This document shows, piece after piece, positions 23,764 to 32,192 of a stretch of 35,568 nt of DNA. The DNA is from Acidimicrobiia bacterium (lineage in GTDB: Bacteria > Actinomycetota > Acidimicrobiia > Spongiisociales > ZC4RG35), in assembly GCA_012270885.1 (NCBI GenBank), contig JAAXHN010000097.1:1-35568 (forward strand), written 5' to 3'. Both the position numbers and the translations under genes were made by a program. Below the pieces are notes generated by a model that worked only from the letters and a program-made list of their open reading frames with translations, was not told where the DNA came from and did not search any database. Position 1 is the first letter of the stretch. Each line of letters begins with the position of its first letter.

Positions 23764-24632
23764 TCACCCCGGAGTCGGCCTACCGGCGGTGCGAGGAGAT
23801 CACTTGGGCTGAGGCCCGCAACTTCGCCTACGGTATCCGACTGCTTCCAACTCCCAAACGACATGCCATGGCGGCGCTGTACGCCATGTCCCGGCGCATC
23901 GACGACGTAGGTGACGGTGACTGGTCCAAGGATCGTAAGCTGGCCGCCCTGGAGCATCTCCACTCGGTGATCGGAACATTGGAGGCCGGCGGGGTATCGG
24001 ACCCCTCCGACCCGGTTCTGGTTGCCTTGGCCCACGCCGCCGATCAGTATCCCATTCCTGTCGGGGCCCTCCACGAGATCGTGGAAGGATGCGAGCAGGA
24101 CGTGAGGGGCGAGACCTACCTGACCATGAACGACACGGTCCGCTACTGCCGCCTTGTGGCCGGTTCGGTCGGCCGCCTGTCCCTGGGTGTTTTCGGAACC
24201 AAGGAAAACCGTCACCCCCAGACGGGAGAGAAAGCCCCGCGTCTGGCGGACGACCTGGGGGTGGCCCTGCAACTCACCAACATTCTGCGGGACCTCCGCG
24301 AGGACCACCAGATGGGTCGCATCTACCTTCCCGAGAAGGAACGGGACCGCTTCGGAGTCGTCCCGGGCCAGTGGGCCCCGCCCGAAAGCGTGGGGGCTTT
24401 GATCCAACACGTGGCTGAACAGGCGGTCTCCTGGTTCGAGCGGGGCCTGGTGTTGCTCGGCTACCTCGACCACCGAAGCAGGGCCTGCACGGCCGCGATG
24501 GCCGGTATCTACCGGCGGTTGCTGGATCGAATTCTCGCCCAGCCCACCCGTCCGCTCAGCGAACGCGTGAGCCTCCCTGCCTGGGAGAAGGCGCTCGTGG
24601 CGTTGCGCAGCGTGTCCGGTCTCCGCCCGTGA
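23760..24632 (+). CDS. hpnD: Presqualene diphosphate synthase HpnD
   Basis: This 290-residue prenyl synthase condenses two farnesyl diphosphates to presqualene diphosphate. The first Asp-rich motif is in ALYAMSRRIDDVGDGDW and the second in TNILRDLREDHQMGRIYLP. GEQD-type ECEQDVRGETY and RYCRLVAGSVGRLSLGVFG are also family marks. ATG at 23760 overlaps the hpnC stop (ATGA), and its own stop overlaps hpnE (GTGA), giving a tight translational unit. Confidence 0.92.
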   Translation: MITPESAYRRCEEITWAEARNFAYGIRLLPTPKRHAMAALYAMSRRIDDVGDGDWSKDRKLAALEHLHSVIGTLEAGGVSDPSDPVLVALAHAADQYPIPVGALHEIVEGCEQDVRGETYLTMNDTVRYCRLVAGSVGRLSLGVFGTKENRHPQTGEKAPRLADDLGVALQLTNILRDLREDHQMGRIYLPEKERDRFGVVPGQWAPPESVGALIQHVAEQAVSWFERGLVLLGYLDHRSRACTAAMAGIYRRLLDRILAQPTRPLSERVSLPAWEKALVALRSVSGLRP

Positions 24633-26017
24633 GCGACAACCCGGCCCGGGTCGTGGTGGTGGGAGGTGGATTGGCCGGATTGGCTGCAGCACTGGAAGCC
24701 GTCGACCGGGGAGCCACGGTGACCTTGTTGGAGCGGCGTCCCCGTTTGGGCGGCGCCACCTGGTCGTTCCGGCGCCGGGGAATCTGGTTCGACAACGGCC
24801 AACACGTCTTCCTGCGTTGCTGTACCGCCTACCGGACATTTCTCAAGCGCATCGGCGCAGCGGACCGCCTGTTCCTTCAGCGCCGACTGGACATTCCCGT
24901 TCTTCGGCCCGACGGACCAACTGGCGCTATCCGGCGCACCTCGGGTCCCGCCCCCCTGCATCTGGCGCCGGCATTGCTGACCTATCCCCACCTGGGGATC
25001 CGCCAGCGGCTGGGGGTGCTGCGAGCAGGGTGGGCCCTTCGCCGCCTCGACCCGGACGATCCGGCGCTGGACGACGTCGCCTTCGGCGATTGGCTCTCCG
25101 ACCACGGCCAGGACGCGGCAGCCATTGAGACTCTCTGGAACCTGGTGGTGCTGCCGACCGTCAATGTCGCGGCCGCCGAAGCTTCCCTCAAGCTGGCCGC
25201 CAAGGTGTTTGTGACCGGATTGCTGACCGACGCCCCTGCGGCCGACGTCGGCTGGTCCCGGGTACCTCTGGCGGCCTTGCATGGCGACGCCGCCCGGCGA
25301 GCTCTGGAAACCGCTGGTGCAGTGGTCAGGACGCGGGCCGGCGTCACCGGCGTGCGAACCAACTCCTCCGACGGCCTCATCGTGCAGATCGAAGGGGAGT
25401 CTGTGGCAACAGACTCGGTGGTGGCAGCGGTGCCGCATGATGCGGTGGGCCCTCTACTCCCGCCCGGCAGCCTTCCCGACCAGGACCGGCTGGGGGATCT
25501 CGGCGTGTCGCCGATCATTAATGTGCACCTTGTGTACGAACGTCCGGTTACCAACCTGCCGATGTTCGCCGCCGTCGAAAGCGACGTGGAGTATGTGTTC
25601 GACCGGACCGAGGCGGCCGGTCTGGACGACGGACGCCAGTGCCTGGCCCTCTCCCTATCGGCGGCGGATTCCTATCTCGGATGGAGCGCAGCGGACCTCA
25701 TTGCCCACTTCAGCGGCGAGTTGGCCCGCCTGGTTCCCGCCGCCGCCCGCGCAACCCTTACCGAGTCGATCGTTACCCGGGAGCCAACCGCCACATTCAA
25801 CGGTGTGCCGGGAACCCACCGCCTCCGCGCCGGCGCCGAGTGCGCCATACCGGGTGTGTACCTGGCGGGTGCCTGGTGCGATACGGGGTGGCCGGCCACT
25901 ATGGAAGGGGCGGTTCGCAGCGGGACCCGGGCAGGACGTCTGGCCGCCCGGTTCGCAGCCGCTGCCCCGTCCCGGTCCCCCACAGCCCTTCGGTCGGCGG
26001 CGGGGATGCAAGCATGA
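24629..26017 (+). CDS. hpnE: Hydroxysqualene dehydroxylase HpnE
   Basis: This 462-residue FAD-dependent amine-oxidase-fold enzyme has the dinucleotide-binding start VVVVGGGLAGLAAALEA followed by TLLERRPRLGGATWSF and DNGQHVFLRCCTAY. The C-terminal FAD-contact region is GVYLAGAWCDTGWPATMEGAVRSG. It removes the hydroxyl group of hydroxysqualene to give squalene, closing the three-step HpnC-D-E path. The start is GTG, overlapping the hpnD stop. The position between hpnD and a prenyltransferase gene supports the HpnE call over other phytoene-desaturase-like enzymes. Confidence 0.9.
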   Translation: MSDNPARVVVVGGGLAGLAAALEAVDRGATVTLLERRPRLGGATWSFRRRGIWFDNGQHVFLRCCTAYRTFLKRIGAADRLFLQRRLDIPVLRPDGPTGAIRRTSGPAPLHLAPALLTYPHLGIRQRLGVLRAGWALRRLDPDDPALDDVAFGDWLSDHGQDAAAIETLWNLVVLPTVNVAAAEASLKLAAKVFVTGLLTDAPAADVGWSRVPLAALHGDAARRALETAGAVVRTRAGVTGVRTNSSDGLIVQIEGESVATDSVVAAVPHDAVGPLLPPGSLPDQDRLGDLGVSPIINVHLVYERPVTNLPMFAAVESDVEYVFDRTEAAGLDDGRQCLALSLSAADSYLGWSAADLIAHFSGELARLVPAAARATLTESIVTREPTATFNGVPGTHRLRAGAECAIPGVYLAGAWCDTGWPATMEGAVRSGTRAGRLAARFAAAAPSRSPTALRSAAGMQA

Positions 26018-27030
26018 AGCGTGGCACTCCCGAAGTGCTGGGGTGGGCCCGCGCTCTGGTCGAACCGGCTTTGGAGGCCGCCACGGACCGTCTCTCACCT
26101 GATCTGGCCCTCCCGGCCCGCTATCACTTCGGCTGGGTCGACGCCCGCGGATTGCCGCTCCCTGAGAGTCTCCATGGCAAGGGCGTACGTCCCACCCTGG
26201 CCCTTTTATCAGCCCAAGCGGCCTGCGCACCAGCCGAGGTAGCCATCCCTGGGGCAGTGGCCGTCGAGTTGGTCCACAACTTCTCGCTGGTCCACGACGA
26301 CATCATCGACGACGACGACGAACGGCGCCACCGCGCGACAGTGTGGAAGGTCTTCGGGGTGGGGGACGCCATCATCGTGGGAGACGCGATGATGGGGCTG
26401 GCCTTCGAACTGCTTCTCGAGGAAGCAACCCCCGCCCGCACCGCCGCGGCGACCGACCTGGTCCAGGCCACGATGGCCATGATCTCCGGCCAGTACATGG
26501 ATATGTCCTTCAACCGTCGGGACACCGTCGGGGTGACCGAATGCTGGGAGATGATGTCTGCCAAGACCGGCGCCCTGCTGGCGCACGCCAGTGCGGTGGG
26601 GGCGATCCTGGCTGACGCACCGCCCCAAACTGTGGAGGCGCTGCGTCGTTTCGGCCAGGAGCTGGGACTCTGCTTCCAGGCCATCGACGATCTTCTGGGC
26701 ATCTGGGGTGAACCCGCAGTCACCGGGAAGCCCGCCGGGAACGATCTGAGGGAGCGCAAGAAGTCCATCCCGGTTGCCGTGGCTCTCAGTTCGGGAACCA
26801 GGGCCGCCGAGATGCTGGCCCGCCTTTACGCCCAGGAGCACTTGAACGAGAAGGACATCGCAAGGGCGGCTGCCCTCGTGGAGGAGGCGGGTGGACGCGC
26901 CGCCACCGCCGAAGCCGCCCGGGATTGCATGCAACGCGCCGCCCAAGCCCTCGCCACCGCAGACCTTGAGGCGCAGGCTGCCGAGGAATTGCAGGACCTG
27001 GCAAGCTTCGTCGTCAACCGTGAGTTCTGA
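26014..27030 (+). CDS. Polyprenyl diphosphate synthase (FPP/GGPP type)
   Basis: This 338-residue trans-prenyltransferase has GKGVRP (55-60), the first Asp-rich motif DDIID (95-99) extended by DDDERRHR, SAKTGALLAHA, and the second motif DDLLG (225-229) in IDDLLGIWGEPAVTGKPAGNDLRERKKS. The last Asp of the second motif is Gly, as in the subfamily found beside bacterial hopanoid genes. It would supply farnesyl diphosphate to HpnD; chain length cannot be read safely. ATG at 26014 overlaps the hpnE stop as ATGA. Confidence 0.9.
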   Translation: MKRGTPEVLGWARALVEPALEAATDRLSPDLALPARYHFGWVDARGLPLPESLHGKGVRPTLALLSAQAACAPAEVAIPGAVAVELVHNFSLVHDDIIDDDDERRHRATVWKVFGVGDAIIVGDAMMGLAFELLLEEATPARTAAATDLVQATMAMISGQYMDMSFNRRDTVGVTECWEMMSAKTGALLAHASAVGAILADAPPQTVEALRRFGQELGLCFQAIDDLLGIWGEPAVTGKPAGNDLRERKKSIPVAVALSSGTRAAEMLARLYAQEHLNEKDIARAAALVEEAGGRAATAEAARDCMQRAAQALATADLEAQAAEELQDLASFVVNREF

Positions 27031-27071
27031 ATAGATCCTTTCTGTCCATTGAGGGACCGAGTGACCTCACC

Positions 27072-28328
27072 TTGAGATTAATCCAACTCTTGGGTGGTAC
27101 CTTGAGCCGGGTGAATAACGCAGCCGACGTACCCGGGTCCCGTAAGGGGCGGTTCTGGGAGGTCTTTTGGGTTGCGCTCCGATTGGGGCTCACCTCATTC
27201 GGAGGACCGGTGGCGCATTTCGGCTACTTCCATGAGGAGTACGTCGAAAGACGGAGGTGGGTGGATGAGGGGACCTTCGCAGACCTTCTCGCCCTCTCCC
27301 AGGCGTTCCCCGGCGCGGCCAGCTCCCAACTGGGTTTTGCGATCGGAATGGTGAGGGGAGGGCTACGGGGAGGATTGGCGGCGTGGCTGGGTTTCACCCT
27401 TCCGTCGGCCGTGATTCTCACCACCCTGGGCCTGGGCGCCTCCCGAATCGGCGAACAGGCCCAGGGGTGGGTACACGGCCTGGTGGTTGTGGCCGTGCCG
27501 GTGGTGGCCCTGGCGGTGTGGAAGCTGTGGTCCAGCCTGGCGCCGGACCCGGTCCGTAGTTCGATGGCGGTGGCGGTTGCAGTCGCCCTGGTGGCCCTCC
27601 AGTCTCCCGCCAGAACCACATTGGTGTTGGTGATTGTCCTGGGAGGACTGTTGGGATGGAGGTTCTGCCGGGATCTCCCGGCCGACTCCGGCCACCGGCG
27701 CCTGCCGGCGCTCAGCCGCAAGTCGGGGGTGATCGCCGCCGTCGTTTTCCTTGGCCTTCTAACCGCTCTCCCCATCGCCAGCCGAGTTACCCAACTCGAA
27801 TTCGTGGAGGTCACCGACGCCTTCTACGGATCCGGGGCGCTGGTCTTCGGAGGCGGACCGGTGGTGCTGCCCCTGCTGGAACCGGAGGTGGTCGGCACCG
27901 GTTGGGTGGACGAGGAACTCTTTATCGCCGGGTACGGCGCCGCTCAGGCCATCCCCGGGCCAGTGTTCACATTCTCCTCTTACCTGGGAGCGGTCATGAC
28001 TCCGGAGCCCAACGGGATACCCGGGGCGGCGCTCGCCTTGGCGGCTCTGTTCCTGCCGTCCCTTCTGATGGTGATGGCCACCTTGCCTTTCTTCTCGGTC
28101 CTGCGCGCCCACACCGGGGTCCAGGCGGCGTTGAGGGGAGTCAACGCGGCGGTGATAGGGATCCTCCTGGTGGTTCTCTACGACCCTTTGTGGACCAACG
28201 CCATCCGTGAACCTTTCGATCTCGCTCTGGCCCTGGTCGCCTTTGGACTGCTGGCGTTCTGGAAGGTGCCGTCCTGGCTGGTTGTCCTGCTAACCGCCGC
28301 CTCAGGCGGCCTCATTGCAGCCTTCTGA
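27072..28328 (+). CDS. chrA: Chromate transporter ChrA family
   Basis: This is a 418-residue membrane protein with the two tandem CHR halves. The first has LRLGLTSFGGPVAHFGYFHEEYV..RRWVDE and ALSQAFPGAASSQLGFAIG. The second has GALVFGGGPVVLPLLEPEVVGTGWVDE and AGYGAAQAIPGPVFTFSSYLGA. Members export chromate or act on sulfate-like anions. The start is either TTG at 27072 or GTG at 27111; no strong ribosome site decides. It follows the hopanoid operon by about 40 bases on the same strand with no evident functional link. Confidence 0.88.
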   Translation: MRLIQLLGGTLSRVNNAADVPGSRKGRFWEVFWVALRLGLTSFGGPVAHFGYFHEEYVERRRWVDEGTFADLLALSQAFPGAASSQLGFAIGMVRGGLRGGLAAWLGFTLPSAVILTTLGLGASRIGEQAQGWVHGLVVVAVPVVALAVWKLWSSLAPDPVRSSMAVAVAVALVALQSPARTTLVLVIVLGGLLGWRFCRDLPADSGHRRLPALSRKSGVIAAVVFLGLLTALPIASRVTQLEFVEVTDAFYGSGALVFGGGPVVLPLLEPEVVGTGWVDEELFIAGYGAAQAIPGPVFTFSSYLGAVMTPEPNGIPGAALALAALFLPSLLMVMATLPFFSVLRAHTGVQAALRGVNAAVIGILLVVLYDPLWTNAIREPFDLALALVAFGLLAFWKVPSWLVVLLTAASGGLIAAF

Positions 28329-28329
28329 C

Positions 28330-28355
28330 AAACCGGTCCCGAACCAAACCGGTTT
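28330..28355. terminator. Possible shared terminator of chrA and cysM
   Basis: AAACCGG (28330-28336) pairs with CCGGTTT (28349-28355) around a twelve-base loop, directly after the chrA stop and before the end of the convergent cysM. The stem carries its own A- and T-ends, so it could serve both strands, but the loop is long. Confidence 0.4.
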
Positions 28356-28413
28356 CTGCGCCAGACTTCCGGCCATCCTGATCTCAGGTTTGGCCCCTGC
28401 TGTCCCGCCCGCT

Positions 28414-29340
28414 TCACCAGAGAATCCGGTCGGAGGCCCTTTCCACTGCTTGGTCGAGGGGCCCGGTGTAAATACCGGTGGAGAGGTATTTCCATCCTGC
28501 GTCGGGGAAGATGGTCACCACCGTCCCCGAGCGCATCTCCCTCGCCACCCGCAGCGCCACCGCCAACGCCGCCCCGCAGGAAGGCCCGGCGAACAACCCC
28601 TCCGCGGTGAGGAGCAGGCGGGTGTGCTCGATGGTAGGTCGAAGGCGCACCAGGACTCGCCGGTCAATGCGATCAGCGTCGAAAATGGGCGGGATGTAGC
28701 CGGCCTCCATGGAGCGGAGGCCCGTGATCAGTTCTCCCACCGGAGGCTCGGCGGCCACCACTCGCGTTCGAGGGAACGACTCTCGCACAGCCGCTCCGGC
28801 GCCCATCAGTGTCCCGCCGGTGCCCAGACCGGCGACCAGAACATCCACCCTGTCCAGTTCGGTAACGATCTCCCGGCCGGTTCCCGCATAATGCGCTTCG
28901 ACATTGGCCGGATTGGCGTACTGGTGCAACATCAGGTAGTCCCCCGACGCGGCTATGGCTTCGGCCATGCGCACCGCGCCGTTTGCGCCCTCTGACTGGG
29001 GGGAGAAGAGGATCCGGGTTCCGAACGTCTTCATGATCTCGATCCGCTCTGTACTGGCGCCTTCAGCCATCACCACCGTGAGCGGGACGCCCCACAGCTT
29101 GGCCAGCCGGGCCATGGCGATTCCCGTGTTTCCCGAAGATGGCTCCAGCAGCCGCGTACCAGGCCCAAGCCGGCCCTCGGCCCGGGCCTTCTCCATCATG
29201 GCCACAGCCACCCGGTCCTTCAGAGAACCGGTGGGCAAGAACCATTCCAGCTTGGCGTAGACATCAACCCCTGGAGGAGAAAGCGCCTCCAGTCGGACTA
29301 AGGGAGTCGGAGCAAGAACCGTTGACGCCTGGGGGGGCAT
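28414..29340 (-). CDS. cysM: O-phosphoserine sulfhydrylase-type cysteine synthase
   Basis: This 308-residue PLP enzyme has the Schiff-base lysine K41 in PTGSLKDRVA, EPSSGNTGIAMA, LHQYANPANVEAHYAGTGREI, the phosphate loop GLGTGGTLMG and PDAGWKYLSTGIY. These strings match the mycobacterial CysM that uses O-phosphoserine and thiocarboxylated CysO as sulfur donor. The neighbours cysO and mec make the assignment firm. The ATG at 29340 shares one base with the cysO stop (TGATG); a TTG one codon earlier is also possible. Confidence 0.92.
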   Translation of the reverse strand: MPPQASTVLAPTPLVRLEALSPPGVDVYAKLEWFLPTGSLKDRVAVAMMEKARAEGRLGPGTRLLEPSSGNTGIAMARLAKLWGVPLTVVMAEGASTERIEIMKTFGTRILFSPQSEGANGAVRMAEAIAASGDYLMLHQYANPANVEAHYAGTGREIVTELDRVDVLVAGLGTGGTLMGAGAAVRESFPRTRVVAAEPPVGELITGLRSMEAGYIPPIFDADRIDRRVLVRLRPTIEHTRLLLTAEGLFAGPSCGAALAVALRVAREMRSGTVVTIFPDAGWKYLSTGIYTGPLDQAVERASDRILW

Positions 29341-29615
29341 CAACCACCGGCGACCGACGGAAGCACGGTGATCTCCGACGGTTGCGAAATAGGAGTATCC
29401 AAACCCTTGAGATAGCGGATGTCCTCGTCGTTGAGGAAGATATTGACGAACACCGGCACCGAGCCGTCCGGATTGAGGAGTTGGGACGCCAGAGCCGGAT
29501 ACCTCCTGCCCAGGTCGGAGAACGCCTCTCCCACAGTGGAGCCGCAGGCGGTCACCGAGGAGTCCCCTCCGGCGTGAACCCGAAGGATCGTGGGCAGGCG
29601 GATGGTATGCATCAT
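29340..29615 (-). CDS. cysO: Sulfur-carrier protein CysO (ThiS/MoaD fold)
   Basis: This 91-residue ubiquitin-like sulfur carrier ends in the required GG (VLPSVAGG), whose C-terminal glycine is adenylated and turned into a thiocarboxylate. The fold strings FVNIFLNDEDIRYLKGLDT and SEITVLPSVAGG fit CysO. CysM transfers its sulfur onto O-phosphoserine, leaving a CysO-Cys adduct. AGGAGG nine bases upstream supports the ATG at 29615. Confidence 0.93.
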   Translation of the reverse strand: MMHTIRLPTILRVHAGGDSSVTACGSTVGEAFSDLGRRYPALASQLLNPDGSVPVFVNIFLNDEDIRYLKGLDTPISQPSEITVLPSVAGG

Positions 29616-29624
29616 TGTCGGGTT

Positions 29625-29630
29625 CCTCCT
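29625..29630 (-). promoter_or_regulatory. Shine-Dalgarno of cysO overlapping the mec stop
   Basis: AGGAGG on the minus strand is nine bases before the cysO ATG, and its first bases are part of the mec stop codon, so mec translation ends on the cysO ribosome site. Confidence 0.65.
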
Positions 29631-30057
29631 AGGAGTGGGCGTCGAAGCTCAGCGTTCTCTCGGTGATCCGGCGGTCACGGATGCGAAATCCCCGCACGGA
29701 GAGGGCATCGATCCGTTCCATGCCCACCAGCACATACAGCCAATCCGGCTCCACGGCCAACGCCACGTCGGTGGAAGACGGATAAGCGGGGGAATGGGTA
29801 TGGGAATGGAACACTCCAACCAACTCCCATCCGTTCGACTCCGCATGCCGCATCGCCCCAAAGTGCTCGCTCGGGTCAATCACATAGTTGACCGACGAGT
29901 GGGCGATGTTGGTCAGGGGATAGGCCTTGGCCAGGCGACCATCCGGGTATCCGGCCAACAACCCGCATGCCTCCTCGGGATAGCAGTCCCGGGCGTGCTC
30001 GATCATCGTCCGGTGGACTGGTTCGGGAACGCTGATAGATGATTGTTCGTCAAACAT
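29629..30057 (-). CDS. mec: CysO-cysteine peptidase Mec (JAMM metalloprotease)
   Basis: This 142-residue JAB1/MPN-fold zinc peptidase has the acidic residue in YPEEACGLLAG (E28/E29) and the JAMM box H84-x-H86-x7-S94-x2-D97 (HSHTHSPAYPSSTD). Mec releases free cysteine and restores CysO from the CysO-cysteine adduct made by CysM. It sits directly upstream of cysO, as in mycobacteria and streptomycetes. Confidence 0.93.
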   Translation of the reverse strand: MFDEQSSISVPEPVHRTMIEHARDCYPEEACGLLAGYPDGRLAKAYPLTNIAHSSVNYVIDPSEHFGAMRHAESNGWELVGVFHSHTHSPAYPSSTDVALAVEPDWLYVLVGMERIDALSVRGFRIRDRRITERTLSFDAHS

Positions 30058-30093
30058 GAGAGATTTCCCCGCCAGGCGAGGAAGCCGAGTCGG

Positions 30094-31272
30094 TCAGACG
30101 GTCCTGGCGACCGACCCGGCGGGCATACAGTACTGGTCGTATTCCACGATCGCAGGTGGCCGGCTCTCGTCGGCGCACGCCAGACAGTCGGGGTTGCGGC
30201 GCAGGTTCAGGATCCGGAAGTCCTCGGTCAGGGCATCGTAGGTAAGGAGTCTGCCGACCAGCGAGTCCCCTATCCCGAGAAGCATCTTGATGGCCTCCAT
30301 GGCCTCGATGGAACCGATGATCCCCGGCAGCACGCCCAGCACACCCGCCTCCGCGCAGGAAGGGGCAAGCTCCGGAGGAGGAGGCTGGGGGAAGAGGCAC
30401 CGGTAGCAGGGACCGTGGTAGGGGTGGAATACACTGGCCTGGCCCTCGAAGCGGAAGATGGCGCCGTGCACCACCGGGATGCGGAGGTGAAGAGAAGCGT
30501 CATTCACCAGGTAGCGGGTTGGGAAGTTGTCTCCCCCATCGACTACCAGGTCGAATCCGGACATCACGTCCAGAACATTGGCGGCCGACAGCCGCTCTCC
30601 GTAGGGCTCCACCTTGACATCTGGATTCAGGGCGGTGAGCGTCTCGCGGGCCGACTCCACCTTGGAATGCCCAAGGCGGTCCATGTTGTGAAGAATCTGT
30701 CGCTGGAGATTGGAGGCGTCCACCACATCGAAGTCGACCACACCCAGCACTCCTACACCCGCAGCCGCGAGGTAGAGGGCGGCAGGAGAACCCAGTCCCC
30801 CGGCCCCCACCAGCAGCACCCGCGAGTTCAAGAGCTTGGCTTGGCCTTCCTCTCCCACTTCGGGCAACATGGTGTGCCGGCTGTATCGCACCTTCTGATC
30901 GGACGAGAGCGTGACCGGCTCGGACCAGGGACGACCCTCCGCCTTCCACTGGCCGAACCCTCCGGCCATGGACACCACGTTCTCATAACCCAACTCTTGC
31001 AACGATTGGGCGGCCAGAGCGGACCGGGCCCCTCCCGCGCAGTAGACCACTATCTCAGTTTCGGGGTCGGGCACTTGCATGGAGATGGAAGACTCCAACA
31101 GCCCCCTGGGAATGAGATGGGCGCCGGGAATGGCGCCCTGCTCGTACTCCTCGTGTTCCCTCACATCCAACCATAGCACGTCTTCATCTCCCAGCCGGGG
31201 CTCGACCTCGGCAGGGGTGACTTCCCTTATTTGGGCCTTGACTTTTCTGAGTAAATCCTGAAAGGTAACCAT
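30094..31272 (-). CDS. Rhodanese-ThiF fusion, sulfur-carrier adenylyl- and sulfurtransferase
   Basis: This is a 392-residue fusion. Residues about 15-115 form a rhodanese domain with WLDVREHEEYEQGAIPGA and the persulfide cysteine C78 in VYCAGGARS. Residues about 125-392 form a ThiF/MoeB adenylyltransferase with GAGGLGSPAALYLAAAG (156-172), the ATP-binding DGGDNFPTRYLVND, zinc cysteines in GPCYRCLFP and PDCLACAD, and the conserved SCAEAGVLGVLPG. It should adenylate the GG end of CysO and place sulfur on it. The job is that of mycobacterial MoeZ, but MoeZ has ThiF first and rhodanese last; here the order is reversed. It lies 36 bases upstream of mec. Confidence 0.9.
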   Translation of the reverse strand: MVTFQDLLRKVKAQIREVTPAEVEPRLGDEDVLWLDVREHEEYEQGAIPGAHLIPRGLLESSISMQVPDPETEIVVYCAGGARSALAAQSLQELGYENVVSMAGGFGQWKAEGRPWSEPVTLSSDQKVRYSRHTMLPEVGEEGQAKLLNSRVLLVGAGGLGSPAALYLAAAGVGVLGVVDFDVVDASNLQRQILHNMDRLGHSKVESARETLTALNPDVKVEPYGERLSAANVLDVMSGFDLVVDGGDNFPTRYLVNDASLHLRIPVVHGAIFRFEGQASVFHPYHGPCYRCLFPQPPPPELAPSCAEAGVLGVLPGIIGSIEAMEAIKMLLGIGDSLVGRLLTYDALTEDFRILNLRRNPDCLACADESRPPAIVEYDQYCMPAGSVARTV

Positions 31273-31319
31273 CTTCGTCTTCGAATCACTTCTTGAACCA
31301 CACTCGCAGAATATCTCTT

Positions 31320-32192
31320 CTATCCAACCCCACCCAATCCGGAAATGTTCCCGCGGGCGGCGGAGACGGTGTTGGACATCAGCATCGCCCGGGTCATCAG
31401 GCCCACGCCCCCGGGCACCGGGGTGATTGCGGAAGCTACCTCCGAGACCTCGGCGAAGTCGACATCCCCCACCAGTCCCTCAGCCGCGCGGTTGATGCCC
31501 ACATCGACGACCACCGCCCCCGGTTTGACCCAGGATGCCTTCACCATCTTGGCTCTCCCCACCGCCGCCACCAGGATGTCGGCTTCCCGACAGAGCGACT
31601 CGAGGTCGACGGTGCGGGAGTGGGCGATGGTAACCGTGGCGTCGGCGCCCTTGGTGGCCAACAGCAAGGCCAAGGGCTTTCCCACCAGAAAACTCCGACC
31701 CACCACGACCGCCCGCTTTCCGGAGACTGGAAGGTCATAGTGTGAGAGAATTCGCATGACCCCGGCGGGAGTGCAGGGTCGGAGTCCCGGAAGTTCAGCC
31801 ACCAGGCGTCCCAGGTTCTCGTTGTGAAGCCCATCAACATCCTTGCGGGGGTCGATGCAACCTACCACCCTTCCCTCGTCCAAACCCTCCGGAAGAGGTA
31901 GCTGCACCAGGATTCCATCCACGCCGGGATCGGCGCTCAGGCCAGTCACCAGGTCCTCCAACTCTTGCTGGGAGGGTATTTCCTCCAGTTGGTGATGGAT
32001 GGACCGAATTTCGACCTTGGCCGCGTCGCGGCGTTTGGCGCGTACATAGGTGTGAGAAGCGGGATCGTCACCCACCAGCACGGTTGCCAAGCCGGGCACG
32101 TAGCCCGTCCGGGCCAGGTCGGCGACTCCGGCAGCCACCTCTTTCATCACCGCCGAAGCGGCCGGCGCGCCCTTCAACAGGATGGCAGCCAT
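31320..32192 (-). CDS. folD: Bifunctional methylene-THF dehydrogenase/cyclohydrolase
   Basis: This 290-residue FolD has the catalytic Y49 and K53 in [35 protein letters not shown], the Rossmann part [21 protein letters not shown], and VDVGINR with [16 protein letters not shown] near the end. It interconverts 5,10-methylene-THF and 10-formyl-THF. Its ATG shares a base with the purH stop (TGATG), pairing the maker of 10-formyl-THF with an enzyme that uses it. Confidence 0.95.
   Translation of the reverse strand: MAAILLKGAPAASAVMKEVAAGVADLARTGYVPGLATVLVGDDPASHTYVRAKRRDAAKVEIRSIHHQLEEIPSQQELEDLVTGLSADPGVDGILVQLPLPEGLDEGRVVGCIDPRKDVDGLHNENLGRLVAELPGLRPCTPAGVMRILSHYDLPVSGKRAVVVGRSFLVGKPLALLLATKGADATVTIAHSRTVDLESLCREADILVAAVGRAKMVKASWVKPGAVVVDVGINRAAEGLVGDVDFAEVSEVASAITPVPGGVGLMTRAMLMSNTVSAARGNISGLGGVG

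Noticed and set aside
23424-24839. A 471-codon minus-strand frame opposite hpnC-hpnD-hpnE
   Set aside because: It is antisense to three genes with motif support and has no recognisable fold of its own.
26014-27030. Loss of the last Asp in the second Asp-rich motif of the prenyl synthase as a sign of inactivation
   Set aside because: DDLLGIWG followed by TGKP is usual for the prenyl synthases found with bacterial hopanoid genes, so it is a subfamily mark.
30043-31176. A 377-codon + strand frame opposite the rhodanese-ThiF gene
   Set aside because: It is a shadow frame; the minus strand has two complete domains with active-site residues.
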